A stretch of 64,000 nt of DNA from Cellvibrio sp. PSBB006 (GCF_002162135.1 NZ_CP021382.1:4834001-4898000), one strand, 5' to 3'. Counted from the stretch's first letter, positions 9,016 through 16,886 are shown. Notes: a model not told the origin generated them from the sequence alone. Made by a program: numbers and translations.

Positions 9016-9429
9016 TCATAGTTCGTGTAAGGATTTTGGCCTCCATTCATAACCATAGCTATTGAAGAGCTTTCGCATTTGCTTTGCTTTAAATTTTTTT
9101 GGGTTGGATCGCATGAATGCATTTTTACATGCCCTTACATTAGGGACACCGCCTGATTCGAACAGCATCAGTATAACGTCCAGGTGTCCCATTTCGGATG
9201 CAAAATAAATAGACCACTCATCGGCTACTGCTCCGCATTGGAGAAGTAGATCTACGATGTCAAGTTTGCCCTCTAGCGAAAAGAATTGAAGTACTGTTTC
9301 ACCCGCGTAGTTCTCACATTTTAGTAGCTCAGGCTCGTCTTTTATCATCGTTGGGACAAGCTCAGGGCTGAATAGCACAGCATCAAACAATCGATCAAAT
9401 CCGTATTCTTTCCATTTATGCCCAATCAT
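9016..9429 (-). CDS. Ankyrin-repeat-like protein
   Basis: 137 aa. Residues about 35-95 contain two degenerate ankyrin repeats: NYAGETVLQFFSLEGKLDIV then DLLLQCGA, followed by SIYFASEMGHLDVILMLFES. No signal peptide. It probably mediates a protein-protein contact. It is the upstream member of the AT-rich minus-strand cassette and no strong ribosome binding site is seen. Small ankyrin proteins often sit beside effector or immunity genes; that role is only a guess here. Confidence 0.6.
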   Translation of the reverse strand: MIGHKWKEYGFDRLFDAVLFSPELVPTMIKDEPELLKCENYAGETVLQFFSLEGKLDIVDLLLQCGAVADEWSIYFASEMGHLDVILMLFESGGVPNVRACKNAFMRSNPKKFKAKQMRKLFNSYGYEWRPKSLHEL

Positions 9430-9591
9430 AAAATAGCTGGCTTTAGCTATGCCAAGAGCTTCGGAGTTATGGGTGTTGAGATATTAACTGCACTGCTGTC
9501 GAAATAAAAGGTATCAAGAGGGCGGAGTGATGGAGTCTGTCCAAGGTTATTCCAGTAACCGCAAAGATTAGCCCTATTTCCGTTAATTAAC

Positions 9592-9819
9592 TCAGCTTGA
9601 TGTCATCTGCTCTTTATCCAGTTCAGCCTGACAAGCCACACATAACCGAACGCCGGGCATGGCTTTTTGGCGGGCTTCGGGGATAGGTGCGCCGCATTCT
9701 TCACAGTGGGTGAGGCTTTTGCCGTGGGGTAGGCGGCTGCGGGCTTCTTTTATGGCGTCGTCGATGCTTGCGTCGATTTGGTCTTGCACGGCGCCGTCGC
9801 GGGTCCAGCCTCCGGCCAT
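9592..9819 (-). CDS. DksA/TraR family zinc-finger protein
   Basis: 75 aa. The C4 zinc finger CEECGAPIP...LCVACQAELD (C-x2-C-x17-C-x2-C) is typical of short TraR/YbiI-like members of the DksA family, preceded by a short helix (IDASIDDAIKEARSRL). Such proteins can bind the RNA polymerase secondary channel, but the short forms often have no known role. ATG at 9819 is preceded by AGGAGCC. Transcribed away from fmdA. Confidence 0.82.
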   Translation of the reverse strand: MAGGWTRDGAVQDQIDASIDDAIKEARSRLPHGKSLTHCEECGAPIPEARQKAMPGVRLCVACQAELDKEQMTSS

Positions 9820-9893
9820 GATGGGCTCCTGAAAAGTTGGTGGGGGGAATTAGCGTATTAGATGTTGGGGGTGAGGGGAAGTTTCCGATAAGC

Positions 9894-9925
9894 GTCGGAT
9901 TATGCCTTCCGCTAATCCGACCTAC
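9894..9925 (-). repeat. REP-like palindrome, copy 3
   Basis: GTCGGATTATGCC...GCTAATCCGAC followed by CTAC; the inverted orientation of the family. It lies between the TraR-like gene and the fmdA promoter region. Confidence 0.72.
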
Positions 9926-9951
9926 GTTGGAGGCAATTTGGGCTGAGGGGC

Positions 9952-9988
9952 TATACGTTAAATGACGTAGGCGTGTGGTCATTTGTCG
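9952..9988 (+). promoter_or_regulatory. Candidate operator upstream of fmdA, shared with urtA
   Basis: AAATGACGTA (9960-9969) is followed after 11 nt by ATTTGTCG (9981-9988). Inverted halves GTTAAAT ... ATTTGTC. This matches 183-220 ahead of urtA at 16 of 18 positions in the left block and 8 of 8 in the right block. It ends 100 nt before the fmdA start. Confidence 0.55.
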
Positions 9989-10088
9989 TATTGTTTGGTG
10001 GTGGGTGGAAACTGATACTGGTGGTAAGGACGGGTGTGTCGTCGTCCAACAATAATCCGTTTATCTGTTTCCTTCAGGAGCCACCACA

Positions 10089-11318
10089 ATGACCGAAACC
10101 ATCATCAAGATTGACTTGAAAAAATCACCCTATGAAAACGAGATGATTCATAACCGCTGGCATCCTGATATTCCGATGGTGGCGACGGTGAAGCCGGGGG
10201 ATGATTTTATTATTGAATGTTACGACTGGACCGGCGGACAAATCGCTAACAACGACAGCGCAGATGACGTGCGCGATGTGGATTTGTCGCAGGTGCATTT
10301 TTTGTCTGGCCCCGTGGGTGTTGAAGGCGCGGAGCCAGGGGATTTATTGGTGGTGGATATTCTGGATATCGGTGCATTCCAGGAAAGCCTGTGGGGTTTT
10401 AACGGTTTCTTTTCCAAACAAAATGGCGGCGGCTTTTTAACGGAACATTTTCCGGAAGCGCAAAAATCCATTTGGGATATCAATGGCATGTTCACGAAGT
10501 CGCGCCATGTGCCTAATGTGGAATTTGCGGGCCTGGTGCATCCGGGTTTAATCGGTTGCTTGCCGTCGAAAGACATGTTGGCGGAGTGGAATAAGCGCGA
10601 GAAAGAACTTTATGACACTGAACCGGATCGCGTGCCGGCCTTGGCTACCTTGCCTTATGCGGATACGGCGCACATGGGCAAGATGACTCCCGATGCGGCC
10701 AAGGCAGCTGCGGCCGAAGGTGCGCGCACGGTGCCGCCCCGTGAGCACGGTGGTAACTGCGATATCAAAGATTTATCGCGTGGTTCCAAGGTTTATTTTC
10801 CGGTCTATGTAAACGGCGGCGGTTTGTCCGTCGGGGATTTGCACTTCAGCCAGGGTGACGGCGAGATCACGTTCTGCGGTGCGATTGAGATGGCTGGCTG
10901 GATTCATCTGCGAGTCAGTTTGATTAAGGACGGCATGGCAAAATACGGCATAAAAAATCCAATCTTCAAACCCAGCCCGATTGCGCCGAAGTATGACGAT
11001 TACTTGATCTTTGAAGGTATTTCGGTAGACGAATATGGAGAACAACATTATCTCGATGTGCATGTGGCGTACCGTCAGGCGTGCCTCAATGCCATTGAGT
11101 ATCTAACGAAGTTTGGTTACAGCAAAGCACAGGCTTATGCGATTCTTGGTTGCGCGCCGGTGCAGGGGCATATCAGTGGTGTAGTGGATATTCCGAATGC
11201 TTGCGCGACCTTATGGTTGCCGACGGATATTTTTGATTTTGATGTGAACCCGAGTGCAGAGGGGCCGACGAAGAAGGTGAGTGGTGGTATGGATGTGCCG
11301 TTGTCGCCGGATAAATAG
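10089..11318 (+). CDS. fmdA: Formamidase (acetamidase/formamidase family)
   Basis: 409 aa, full length for the FmdA/AmdA family (PF03069). Family features visible: PGDDFIIECYDWTGGQI near residue 38, GPVGVEGAEPGDLLVVDIL near 75, and EFAGLVHPGLIGCLPS near 145. It hydrolyses formamide (or short amides) to ammonia and the acid in the cytoplasm. AGGAG lies 9 nt before the ATG. fmdB follows after 121 nt with a REP-like hairpin between. With the urt-type transporter upstream it forms a likely amide-nitrogen pathway. Confidence 0.92.
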   Translation: MTETIIKIDLKKSPYENEMIHNRWHPDIPMVATVKPGDDFIIECYDWTGGQIANNDSADDVRDVDLSQVHFLSGPVGVEGAEPGDLLVVDILDIGAFQESLWGFNGFFSKQNGGGFLTEHFPEAQKSIWDINGMFTKSRHVPNVEFAGLVHPGLIGCLPSKDMLAEWNKREKELYDTEPDRVPALATLPYADTAHMGKMTPDAAKAAAAEGARTVPPREHGGNCDIKDLSRGSKVYFPVYVNGGGLSVGDLHFSQGDGEITFCGAIEMAGWIHLRVSLIKDGMAKYGIKNPIFKPSPIAPKYDDYLIFEGISVDEYGEQHYLDVHVAYRQACLNAIEYLTKFGYSKAQAYAILGCAPVQGHISGVVDIPNACATLWLPTDIFDFDVNPSAEGPTKKVSGGMDVPLSPDK

Positions 11319-11344
11319 GTGGGCAAAAGAAGTTGGTGGGTTCC

Positions 11345-11374
11345 GTAGGTCGGATTAGCGCAGCGTAATCCGAC
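11345..11374 (+). repeat. REP-like palindrome, copy 4
   Basis: GTAGGTCGGATTAGCG-CAGCGTAATCCGAC, the most compact copy, between fmdA and fmdB. Confidence 0.78.
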
Positions 11375-11439
11375 ACACCTGCCAATTCAAATACCGCCAC
11401 TATTTCGATATCTATCACTCGTTTTCCAGGAGACACTCA

Positions 11440-11808
11440 ATGCCTCTCTACGACTATAAATGCGGTCAACACGGTTTATTCTACGAGTTAGCCACCGTTG
11501 CTGATTCCGCCAAGCCTTGCGCTTGTCCGCAATGCGGTGCGTTGTCCGCGCGCGTCATTATGCTTTCGCCGGATATCCTCAGTATGAAGCAGGAAAATCG
11601 CGAAGCGCATAAACGCAACGAACAAAGCGCGCATGCGCCGGTTTTTTCTACAGTGGAGTATCGCCAGGAACAACAGGCGCGGCGGGAGCACAAACATGGG
11701 AAAGGTTGCGGTTGTGGTGACAAGCCGATTCGCAAATCCAATTTGCTTTATACCGCCGATGGTAAAAAGATGTTTCCTTCCATGCGGCCGTGGATGATCA
11801 GCCATTAA
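11440..11808 (+). CDS. fmdB: FmdB-type zinc-ribbon protein
   Basis: 122 aa. The N-terminal zinc ribbon (MPLYDYKCGQHG ... CACPQCGALSARV, residues 1-45) is typical of FmdB. A charged middle part and a Cys-rich GKGCGCGD near residue 90 follow. In Methylophilus FmdB was linked to control of formamidase; its exact biochemical role is unclear. AGGAG lies 8 nt before the ATG. Same strand as fmdA and probably co-transcribed. Confidence 0.85.
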   Translation: MPLYDYKCGQHGLFYELATVADSAKPCACPQCGALSARVIMLSPDILSMKQENREAHKRNEQSAHAPVFSTVEYRQEQQARREHKHGKGCGCGDKPIRKSNLLYTADGKKMFPSMRPWMISH

Positions 11809-11814
11809 GATTTG

Positions 11815-11845
11815 CAGGTAAGTCGAGCCGATGTCGGCTTACCTG
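11815..11845. other. Hairpin between convergent fmdB and DUF5666 genes
   Basis: CAGGTAAG ... CTTACCTG with an inner AGCCGA-TG-TCGGCT. No T run on either side, so it is terminator-like only by position. Confidence 0.5.
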
Positions 11846-11857
11846 ATTGCGTTGTGA

Positions 11858-13333
11858 TTAATCTTCGTCGTCATCATCCCCGTCTTCTTCACTATTTCCC
11901 TCATTGTCTTCGTTTTTATCGCAGTCGTGAGGGCCGGGTGTTTTTTTGCATTCATTCAGGCGTTGTATCAAGCTAGCCTGAATCGCATTGCTGCCGGTTT
12001 GTATGCCTTCCACCAACACTCGCGTTCCTGGGGTGAAGCTGCTGATCAGTTCTGCACCTTCGGCGTCACTGCCATCAACTTGAACATCCATCACAAAAAA
12101 TAAACTGCTGCTGTCGATTCTACTCACCGGACCATTGATGGTGACCAGGCTGTTGCTGTTCAGGCGCTTGATACGCACGGCAACTAATTCGCCATCTACT
12201 TCGCGACCAAACACTTCGAGGTTATCGCCGACTGCCAACGTTTCAAAATTAATGAATCTATCGCGTTGGATGCTGCGATCCTCAAACGCGGTGAGTGAAT
12301 CAGCGGCGAAGGTGGTGCCTAGTACTGTCAGCGTTTGATTTTGTGGATCAATATCTTCCACGACACCGCGCACTTTATGTTGGCTGCTCAATTGTAAGCG
12401 CAGACTTTTTGCATCCACATTGCCGTTGGTGTCGACAACACCTTCAATAGATACCCGCACGCCGACTTGCAATTGCTCGGCACGGCCACCGTGAATCCTG
12501 GCGTCTGCGGCGTTGATGTTGTAGCCATCCAGCGTGAAGGTATTCAGGCCGGTAAAACTGTCAATGATGCCTTCGAGCAGGATGCGTGTGTCTGCTTCGG
12601 GCGCTGTGCGAGTCTGGAACGTAATTTGTGTGGCCAGTAAGGTGTTGTCGCTATTCACAGAGCCTTTCACTTTTACCCGCGCATTCGCCTCGATGTCATC
12701 GGCGGCGCCGTTGCCGAAAGTCGCTTCACTGTAATCGACGCGTAAATCCCGCAGGCGGAATCTTTGGTTATCGCGGTCGAGTTGGCTGACTTTGCCGGAT
12801 ACTTCGCTCAGGTTGACGACATCGGCTTCTTCCAGGCGCGTTGATTCAAACAATTCTTCGTTATTGATAAATCCGCTGACTTCCACCGTATCGCCGACGG
12901 TAAGCTCATCAAATTCGATGCCATCCAGAACACTGTCGTTGGCGACATAAACACGTTGGCCCAGCAGGGTAATCAGCTGTGCTTCCGCATCGAGTTTTTC
13001 GATAGCGGTAATCGTGCCGAGCAGGTTGCGTTCGTAGATAACTTTTTCAGCCAGCATTTCACCGGAGTCCGGGTCCGTCGTACCGTGAATCTCAACCACC
13101 ATGCCGGCCTGGATATCATCTTCCGATGCGGCAATACCGTTCAGCGTGACGCTGGCATTGCGCATGATAAAGCGTTCGCCATTGACATAGACGCTGCCGA
13201 AGCTGGTGACTGCACCCGTGGCGATAACCGGGCTGCCGGTACCTTCAATACCTGCCGTAGAGTCGCTGCCGCCACAACTGCCGAGCAACCAGGCCAGTAC
13301 CACCATCAAAGGCACGGAGAAATACAGCTTCAT
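11858..13333 (-). CDS. DUF5666 repeat lipoprotein
   Basis: 491 aa. Lipoprotein signal with lipobox LLGSC at residues 16-20, then at least five OB-like DUF5666 units (recurrent patterns such as GAVTSFGSVYVNGERF, then VKVKGSVNSDNTLLATQI, then VEGIQTGSNAIQASLI). The C-terminus is a highly acidic tail (EEDGDDDDED). Predicted to sit on the periplasmic side of an envelope membrane; no catalytic residues recognised. The start overlaps the stop of the DUF6502 gene by 4 nt, so they are translationally coupled. Function unknown; DUF5666, DUF6502 and DUF4382 genes are, from memory, often neighbours. Confidence 0.85.
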   Translation of the reverse strand: MKLYFSVPLMVVLAWLLGSCGGSDSTAGIEGTGSPVIATGAVTSFGSVYVNGERFIMRNASVTLNGIAASEDDIQAGMVVEIHGTTDPDSGEMLAEKVIYERNLLGTITAIEKLDAEAQLITLLGQRVYVANDSVLDGIEFDELTVGDTVEVSGFINNEELFESTRLEEADVVNLSEVSGKVSQLDRDNQRFRLRDLRVDYSEATFGNGAADDIEANARVKVKGSVNSDNTLLATQITFQTRTAPEADTRILLEGIIDSFTGLNTFTLDGYNINAADARIHGGRAEQLQVGVRVSIEGVVDTNGNVDAKSLRLQLSSQHKVRGVVEDIDPQNQTLTVLGTTFAADSLTAFEDRSIQRDRFINFETLAVGDNLEVFGREVDGELVAVRIKRLNSNSLVTINGPVSRIDSSSLFFVMDVQVDGSDAEGAELISSFTPGTRVLVEGIQTGSNAIQASLIQRLNECKKTPGPHDCDKNEDNEGNSEEDGDDDDED

Positions 13334-14169
13334 TTTTTATCCTCCTGGCTTTCTTCATTTGCCAGTTGTTCAAAATAGTAAATACCGATGCCGGCACGGG
13401 CGCGGCCGGAACCTATCAGGCTTGGCGTTTGTTCGCGATCACAATCGGCCAGCCAATCATTCACCTGCAACAAAAAAGCTTCGCCTTCGGTGCGGCTGCG
13501 CTGGCGGATGCGGTCGAGCAATTCCACCGGAATATCGTCGTAGGACACGGTGCGTTGGATAAACGCTGTACCCAGTTTGGCAATGTTGTAATCCATGGTG
13601 CCCATCAAGTCCGCTGCGGCGGTACCAAAGATGCGGATGTTTTCCGCCAGGTCTTCCTGAGGCACATACGCCTGAACGACCAATCTTACCCGCCCATCGT
13701 GTTTAACCACAGCACCCATTCGCTCCAGTTCATCGAGGATGGCGCGCACCGGCACATCGCTGCTGAAGTCGCGCACTAATTCTGTGAAGTTGGGTTCGGC
13801 CGGGTCGTCATCAATCAATAGCTCCAGGGGTTGTCCCTGCGGGTCGTGGAAGCGGGCGTGATTGATCCAGGCGGTAATGATACGAGAGCAGGGGGTGGGA
13901 TTGTCGATGGCGCCGTCTGCCAGGGGGTGCGGGCGCTCTTTGAGTTTGGCGATGTCCTTACGGTTGATGCCGGTTAACACGGCGATCCGGGCATTGCTGG
14001 GTTTGCGGCCCGGCAGTGCGAAATCCTCTTCCGCCACATCCACATAAACATGGCGGGCCACATCAGCGAACAAGCGATAAGACACGCCATGGCGCATCAG
14101 TAGACGCACCATAGGCCTTAGCAGCCGGTAAAGGGCTTTGAATAATACTTGTTGGGTTCTGTTGCTCAT
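13330..14169 (-). CDS. DUF6502 family protein, possible regulator
   Basis: 279 aa, cytoplasmic. Residues about 8-32 (LFKALYRLLRPMVRLLMRHG) and the following SYRLFADVARHVYVDVAEE are conserved in DUF6502. Residues about 58-80 (NARIAVLTGINRKDIAKLKE) look like a helix-turn-helix. A DNA-binding role is therefore inferred. First gene of a two-gene operon with the DUF5666 lipoprotein, divergent from the DUF4382 gene. The 107-nt divergent spacer carries direct repeats that are good candidates for its operators. Confidence 0.8.
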   Translation of the reverse strand: MSNRTQQVLFKALYRLLRPMVRLLMRHGVSYRLFADVARHVYVDVAEEDFALPGRKPSNARIAVLTGINRKDIAKLKERPHPLADGAIDNPTPCSRIITAWINHARFHDPQGQPLELLIDDDPAEPNFTELVRDFSSDVPVRAILDELERMGAVVKHDGRVRLVVQAYVPQEDLAENIRIFGTAAADLMGTMDYNIAKLGTAFIQRTVSYDDIPVELLDRIRQRSRTEGEAFLLQVNDWLADCDREQTPSLIGSGRARAGIGIYYFEQLANEESQEDKK

Positions 14170-14171
14170 GG

Positions 14172-14256
14172 TTTGGGATTATAGCGTCAAAATCATTTTT
14201 TGAAATGTGACTTGCATCACTATTTGTGTGATGTTTTTGGGATTATAGTGTCAAAA
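14172..14256. promoter_or_regulatory. Divergent control region with 21-bp direct repeats and CRP/Vfr-like site
   Basis: Two direct repeats, 14172-14192 and 14236-14256, share 20 of 21 bases (TTTGGGATTATAG then C or T, then GTCAAAA), 64 bp apart. Between them TGTGA-CTTGCA-TCACT (14206-14221) matches the CRP/Vfr consensus TGTGA-N6-TCACA in nine of ten half-site bases, and CATCAC-N7-GTGATG (14215-14233) is a second palindrome. It lies between the DUF6502 start (14169) and the DUF4382 start (14277). Confidence 0.6.
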
Positions 14257-14276
14257 ATTGTGTGGAGAGCCTAACC

Positions 14277-15200
14277 ATGAAAATCAACAACACCTTCGTC
14301 CATTGCCTCGCCCTTACCGCGCTATCGAGTCTCTATGCCTGTGGAGGCAGTAGTGGCGGTACCGATTCGACCGAACAAACCGGCAGTTTCTCGCTGGCCT
14401 TAACCGATGGGCCGGTGGACAGTGCCAATCAGGTGGTGGTGGAATTTTCCGGCGTATCGATTAAGCCTGTGGATGGTGAAGCCATCGAGTTTATGTTCGA
14501 AGAGCCGCGTCAAATTGACCTGTTGCAGTTACAGGGCAGCGCGTCGGAGGCCATCATTACAGATGAGACGGTGCCCGCCGGCGAATACGAGTGGATTCGT
14601 CTGCATGTGAATGCCGAACACGACAATATCCTCGACTCCTTTATTGAACTGGGCGATGGCTCGCAACTGGAGCTGCGCGTGCCAAGTGGCAGCCAGACGG
14701 GCTTAAAACTGGTGCGTGGTTTTACGCTGGCGGCGGATGGTCACGCAGATTTCACTATTGATTTTGATCTGCGTAAATCTGTTACCAATCCGCCTGGTTT
14801 GCCCGGTGCTTTACTCAAGCCCGCCTTACGTTTAATCGATAACCTTGAGGTCGGCAGCATCTCCGGTAGCGTTGATGCCAACCTGGTCGCGCAACAATGT
14901 GCCGATGCGGGTGTCAGCGCCGGTGCCGTTTATGTGTATGTCGGTTCCGGAGCCGTGCCGACAGACATGAGCGGTAGTGAAAATGATCCGTTAACGTCTG
15001 CGTTGGTGAGTTACGGCGAGGCAGCTGAGTATCGTTACGAGGTCGGCTTCCTGGCAGGTGGGGAATACACCCTGGCTTATACCTGCGGATCACTTGACGA
15101 TAATCCTGAGCAGGTCGATGAGTTGGTTTTTGTTGGCGCTGTTGATGTGACGGTTATAGCCGATCAACAAACGACCCAGGATTTTGTATTAACTGAATAA
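14277..15200 (+). CDS. DUF4382 lipoprotein
   Basis: 307 aa. Signal peptide with lipobox SSLYAC (Cys at residue 21), a Gly/Ser/Thr linker, then a DUF4382 domain (FSLALTDGPVDSANQVVVEF near residues 38-57) and a C-terminal region with YVYVGSGAVPTD. Probably an envelope-anchored beta-rich carbohydrate- or matrix-binding-like protein; no enzyme motif. An upstream GTG at 14262 is in frame but GGAGAG at 14264-14269 points to the 14277 ATG. Divergent from the DUF6502 gene. Confidence 0.82.
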   Translation: MKINNTFVHCLALTALSSLYACGGSSGGTDSTEQTGSFSLALTDGPVDSANQVVVEFSGVSIKPVDGEAIEFMFEEPRQIDLLQLQGSASEAIITDETVPAGEYEWIRLHVNAEHDNILDSFIELGDGSQLELRVPSGSQTGLKLVRGFTLAADGHADFTIDFDLRKSVTNPPGLPGALLKPALRLIDNLEVGSISGSVDANLVAQQCADAGVSAGAVYVYVGSGAVPTDMSGSENDPLTSALVSYGEAAEYRYEVGFLAGGEYTLAYTCGSLDDNPEQVDELVFVGAVDVTVIADQQTTQDFVLTE

Positions 15201-15211
15201 GTATCCACTGC

Positions 15212-15246
15212 AAGCCGACGCCTCTTTACGCGTCGGCTTAATTTTG
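15212..15246 (+). terminator. Intrinsic terminator after DUF4382 gene
   Basis: AAGCCGACGC (15212-15221) pairs with GCGTCGGCTT (15230-15239), followed by AATTTTG. Confidence 0.82.
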
Positions 15247-15268
15247 TATCAAGGTGTTGTGATAAAAA

Positions 15269-15376
15269 ATGAATATAATAATTGCGCTGGGTATTGTTCT
15301 TGCGGTGGTGTCATCAGTCACACTTTTGACTTTTGCAGTGATGACGCTGATGTTAGTCATTGATCAGAAACGGTAA
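15269..15376 (+). CDS. Small single-span membrane protein
   Basis: 35 codons starting MNIIIALGIVLAVVSSVTLL and ending VIDQKR. Almost all of it is one hydrophobic helix with a short basic C-terminus. It lies between two terminators (15212-15246 and 15442-15466), so it could be an independent small gene. The ribosome binding site is weak (AAGG 14 nt upstream). Not recognised; could be chance, but length, composition and isolation favour a real small membrane protein. Confidence 0.4.
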   Translation: MNIIIALGIVLAVVSSVTLLTFAVMTLMLVIDQKR

Positions 15377-15441
15377 CAGACGTTTGATTATGTAGTCTTT
15401 TCAGGTTTAAAGAACGACCACCTACTGTGCGTTTTATTTGG

Positions 15442-15466
15442 CGGCTCCTTCAGGGGCCGTTTTTTT
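15442..15466 (+). terminator. Intrinsic terminator
   Basis: CGGCTCC-TTCA-GGGGCCG followed by seven T. It would end a transcript carrying the 35-codon ORF. The 15467-15667 stretch after it shows nothing definite beyond an AT-rich possible promoter region. Confidence 0.8.
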
Positions 15467-15667
15467 GGCCCGAAAAACTATAACGGTAATAAGGATTGTC
15501 TATTCATTAGCGCGCGGGTGCGACTAATAATGCTGTGGAGTAAACACGGCGTAAAAGTTTTCGTTTAAAAGTGTAATAGTGGTGGACTCCATAACCTGCT
15601 TTGACTAGTATTGGTTCAAGCGTCGGTTGTAGATGTCTGCGATGCGATCCTCCTGCGAGATTCAGTA

Positions 15668-15970
15668 ATGCGTAAGGCACTTCTCTTTATCAAGGTTGTT
15701 TTGTTACTGGCGACGTTTGTCGGCACCAGTAGCAGCCATGCTTCCAAATCTGGTGGCCACAGCCTGCTTGCCGTATCTGCCTTTGATGCCAATATCAATC
15801 TTGGTCAACAAAGCACAGCGGAAGATGATAAAGCTGTTATTACTGATCTCGAATTACCCCTTGTTGTTATTCAATCCTCTCCCTTAGCGCATTGGCAATT
15901 ATTGGTGCTGAACAATCGCATTGATAATGGTCACTTTGCCCGAGCTCCTCCGTTAAACACTCTCGCTTGA
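15668..15970 (+). CDS. Small secreted hypothetical protein
   Basis: 100 aa from the ATG at 15668 (an in-frame TTG at 15611 is less likely because the signal peptide begins at MRKALLFIKVV). Signal sequence about residues 1-25 ending near SSSHA, then a short mature protein with SGGHSLLAVSAFDANINLG and a C-terminus FARAPPLNTLA. No family recognised. It precedes the CBS protein by 158 nt on the same strand. Confidence 0.5.
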   Translation: MRKALLFIKVVLLLATFVGTSSSHASKSGGHSLLAVSAFDANINLGQQSTAEDDKAVITDLELPLVVIQSSPLAHWQLLVLNNRIDNGHFARAPPLNTLA

Positions 15971-16128
15971 ACCGCTGTACCGCCGGTTTCATGGTGACTT
16001 GATACTTCTTTTTTCTGTTGCCTCCGGTGTTGGTTCCCACAGCCTGCTATGCGCTTTGCCAACAGGTTCTGGTTTATTCAATTTTGCATCGATTATCTGT
16101 ATCTCAATTGATGCATGGAGAGGTGTTT

Positions 16129-16692
16129 ATGAAAAATTTAACGGTTTATACGGTTGATGCCATTGATCACTTGGTGCAACCCGATGAGTTTGATGATGTA
16201 ACGCCAGAGTCTTCTGCGTTGACCATTCTTACCGATTTCAAAGAGCATCGTCCGCATGTTGTCGAGGCGCATATCACGGCTGTTGAAGCAGCGGATTTAA
16301 TGCATCAGGAAAATATTAAGTTTAAGTTGGTGGTGGATCGACACAATGAGTTTGTTGGTTTGATCAGCATTGAGGATCTGTCTGACCAAAGCATTCTGTT
16401 AACGCAAGTTGCCAACGGTGCAGGTCGCGATGAAGTCCTGGTTGCTGACTTGATGCATCACCGCGAATCCATTCGCGCAATTAATTACGACGAGTTCAAA
16501 CGCTCCAGTGTGGCAGACATTATTTATACCTTGCAGCGCCATGGCCAGCAGTACTACATCGTCGTGGACCGCGATCAACATCATATCCGTGGTGTGGTGT
16601 CGTCGACTGAAATCTCCCGCCGGTTACATACGCCGGTTTACGTCGAGCGTCAGCCCAGTGTGGCGGACATCCTTTCCCTCGTACGAGGCTAA
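16129..16692 (+). CDS. CBS-domain protein
   Basis: 187 aa. Two CBS motifs: one around residues 45-85 (VVEAHITAVEAADLMHQENI ... KLVVDRHNEFVGLISIEDL) and one around 115-165 (SVADIIYTLQRHGQQYYIVV ... RGVVSSTEI). Such pairs bind adenosyl nucleotides or metals and regulate partners. No catalytic domain is fused. GGAGAGG lies just before the 16129 ATG; a longer start at 16018 has no such support. Located upstream of the structured RNA and VIT-type transporter. Confidence 0.8.
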   Translation: MKNLTVYTVDAIDHLVQPDEFDDVTPESSALTILTDFKEHRPHVVEAHITAVEAADLMHQENIKFKLVVDRHNEFVGLISIEDLSDQSILLTQVANGAGRDEVLVADLMHHRESIRAINYDEFKRSSVADIIYTLQRHGQQYYIVVDRDQHHIRGVVSSTEISRRLHTPVYVERQPSVADILSLVRG

Positions 16693-16705
16693 TGAATAGA
16701 TGTAT

Positions 16706-16886
16706 TTCACTTCGCCGTATTACTGCGCCGCTTGCACGCCGGTGACGCAGTGAAGAGGTGAAACCTGATCAGAGAATCGCCCCCTCCCTGATCCGGAATT
16801 TATGACACTGCTTGCGCAGCGTCTTAAATGCAGTGTGTTGTATTAAACCCACCCGCACCACGATGTTTCGGTTGCGGGTTTTTTTT
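16706..16886 (+). ncRNA. Structured RNA ending in a terminator (leader or sRNA, unassigned)
   Basis: Successive hairpins: TTCAC (16706) with GTGAA (16758), enclosing CTGCG (16723) with CGCAG (16746); GATCAG (16767) with CTGATC (16788); ACACTGC (16805) with GCAGTGT (16830); and a terminator ACCCGCA (16851) with TGCGGGT (16873) plus eight T. It follows the CBS gene by 14 nt and ends 57 nt before the VIT-type transporter. It could be a metal-sensing attenuator, a 3' UTR or a free sRNA. It does not match the manganese (yybP-ykoY) riboswitch signatures I know. Confidence 0.5.
16851..16886 (+). terminator. Intrinsic terminator ahead of VIT-type transporter
   Basis: ACCCGCA ... TGCGGGT with T8. It ends the structured RNA; it could serve as the attenuator of the downstream gene. 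Confidence 0.75.

Noticed and set aside
16706..16886. Manganese (yybP-ykoY) riboswitch
   Set aside because: The characteristic paired loop motifs of that class are not visible, so it is reported only as an unassigned structured RNA.
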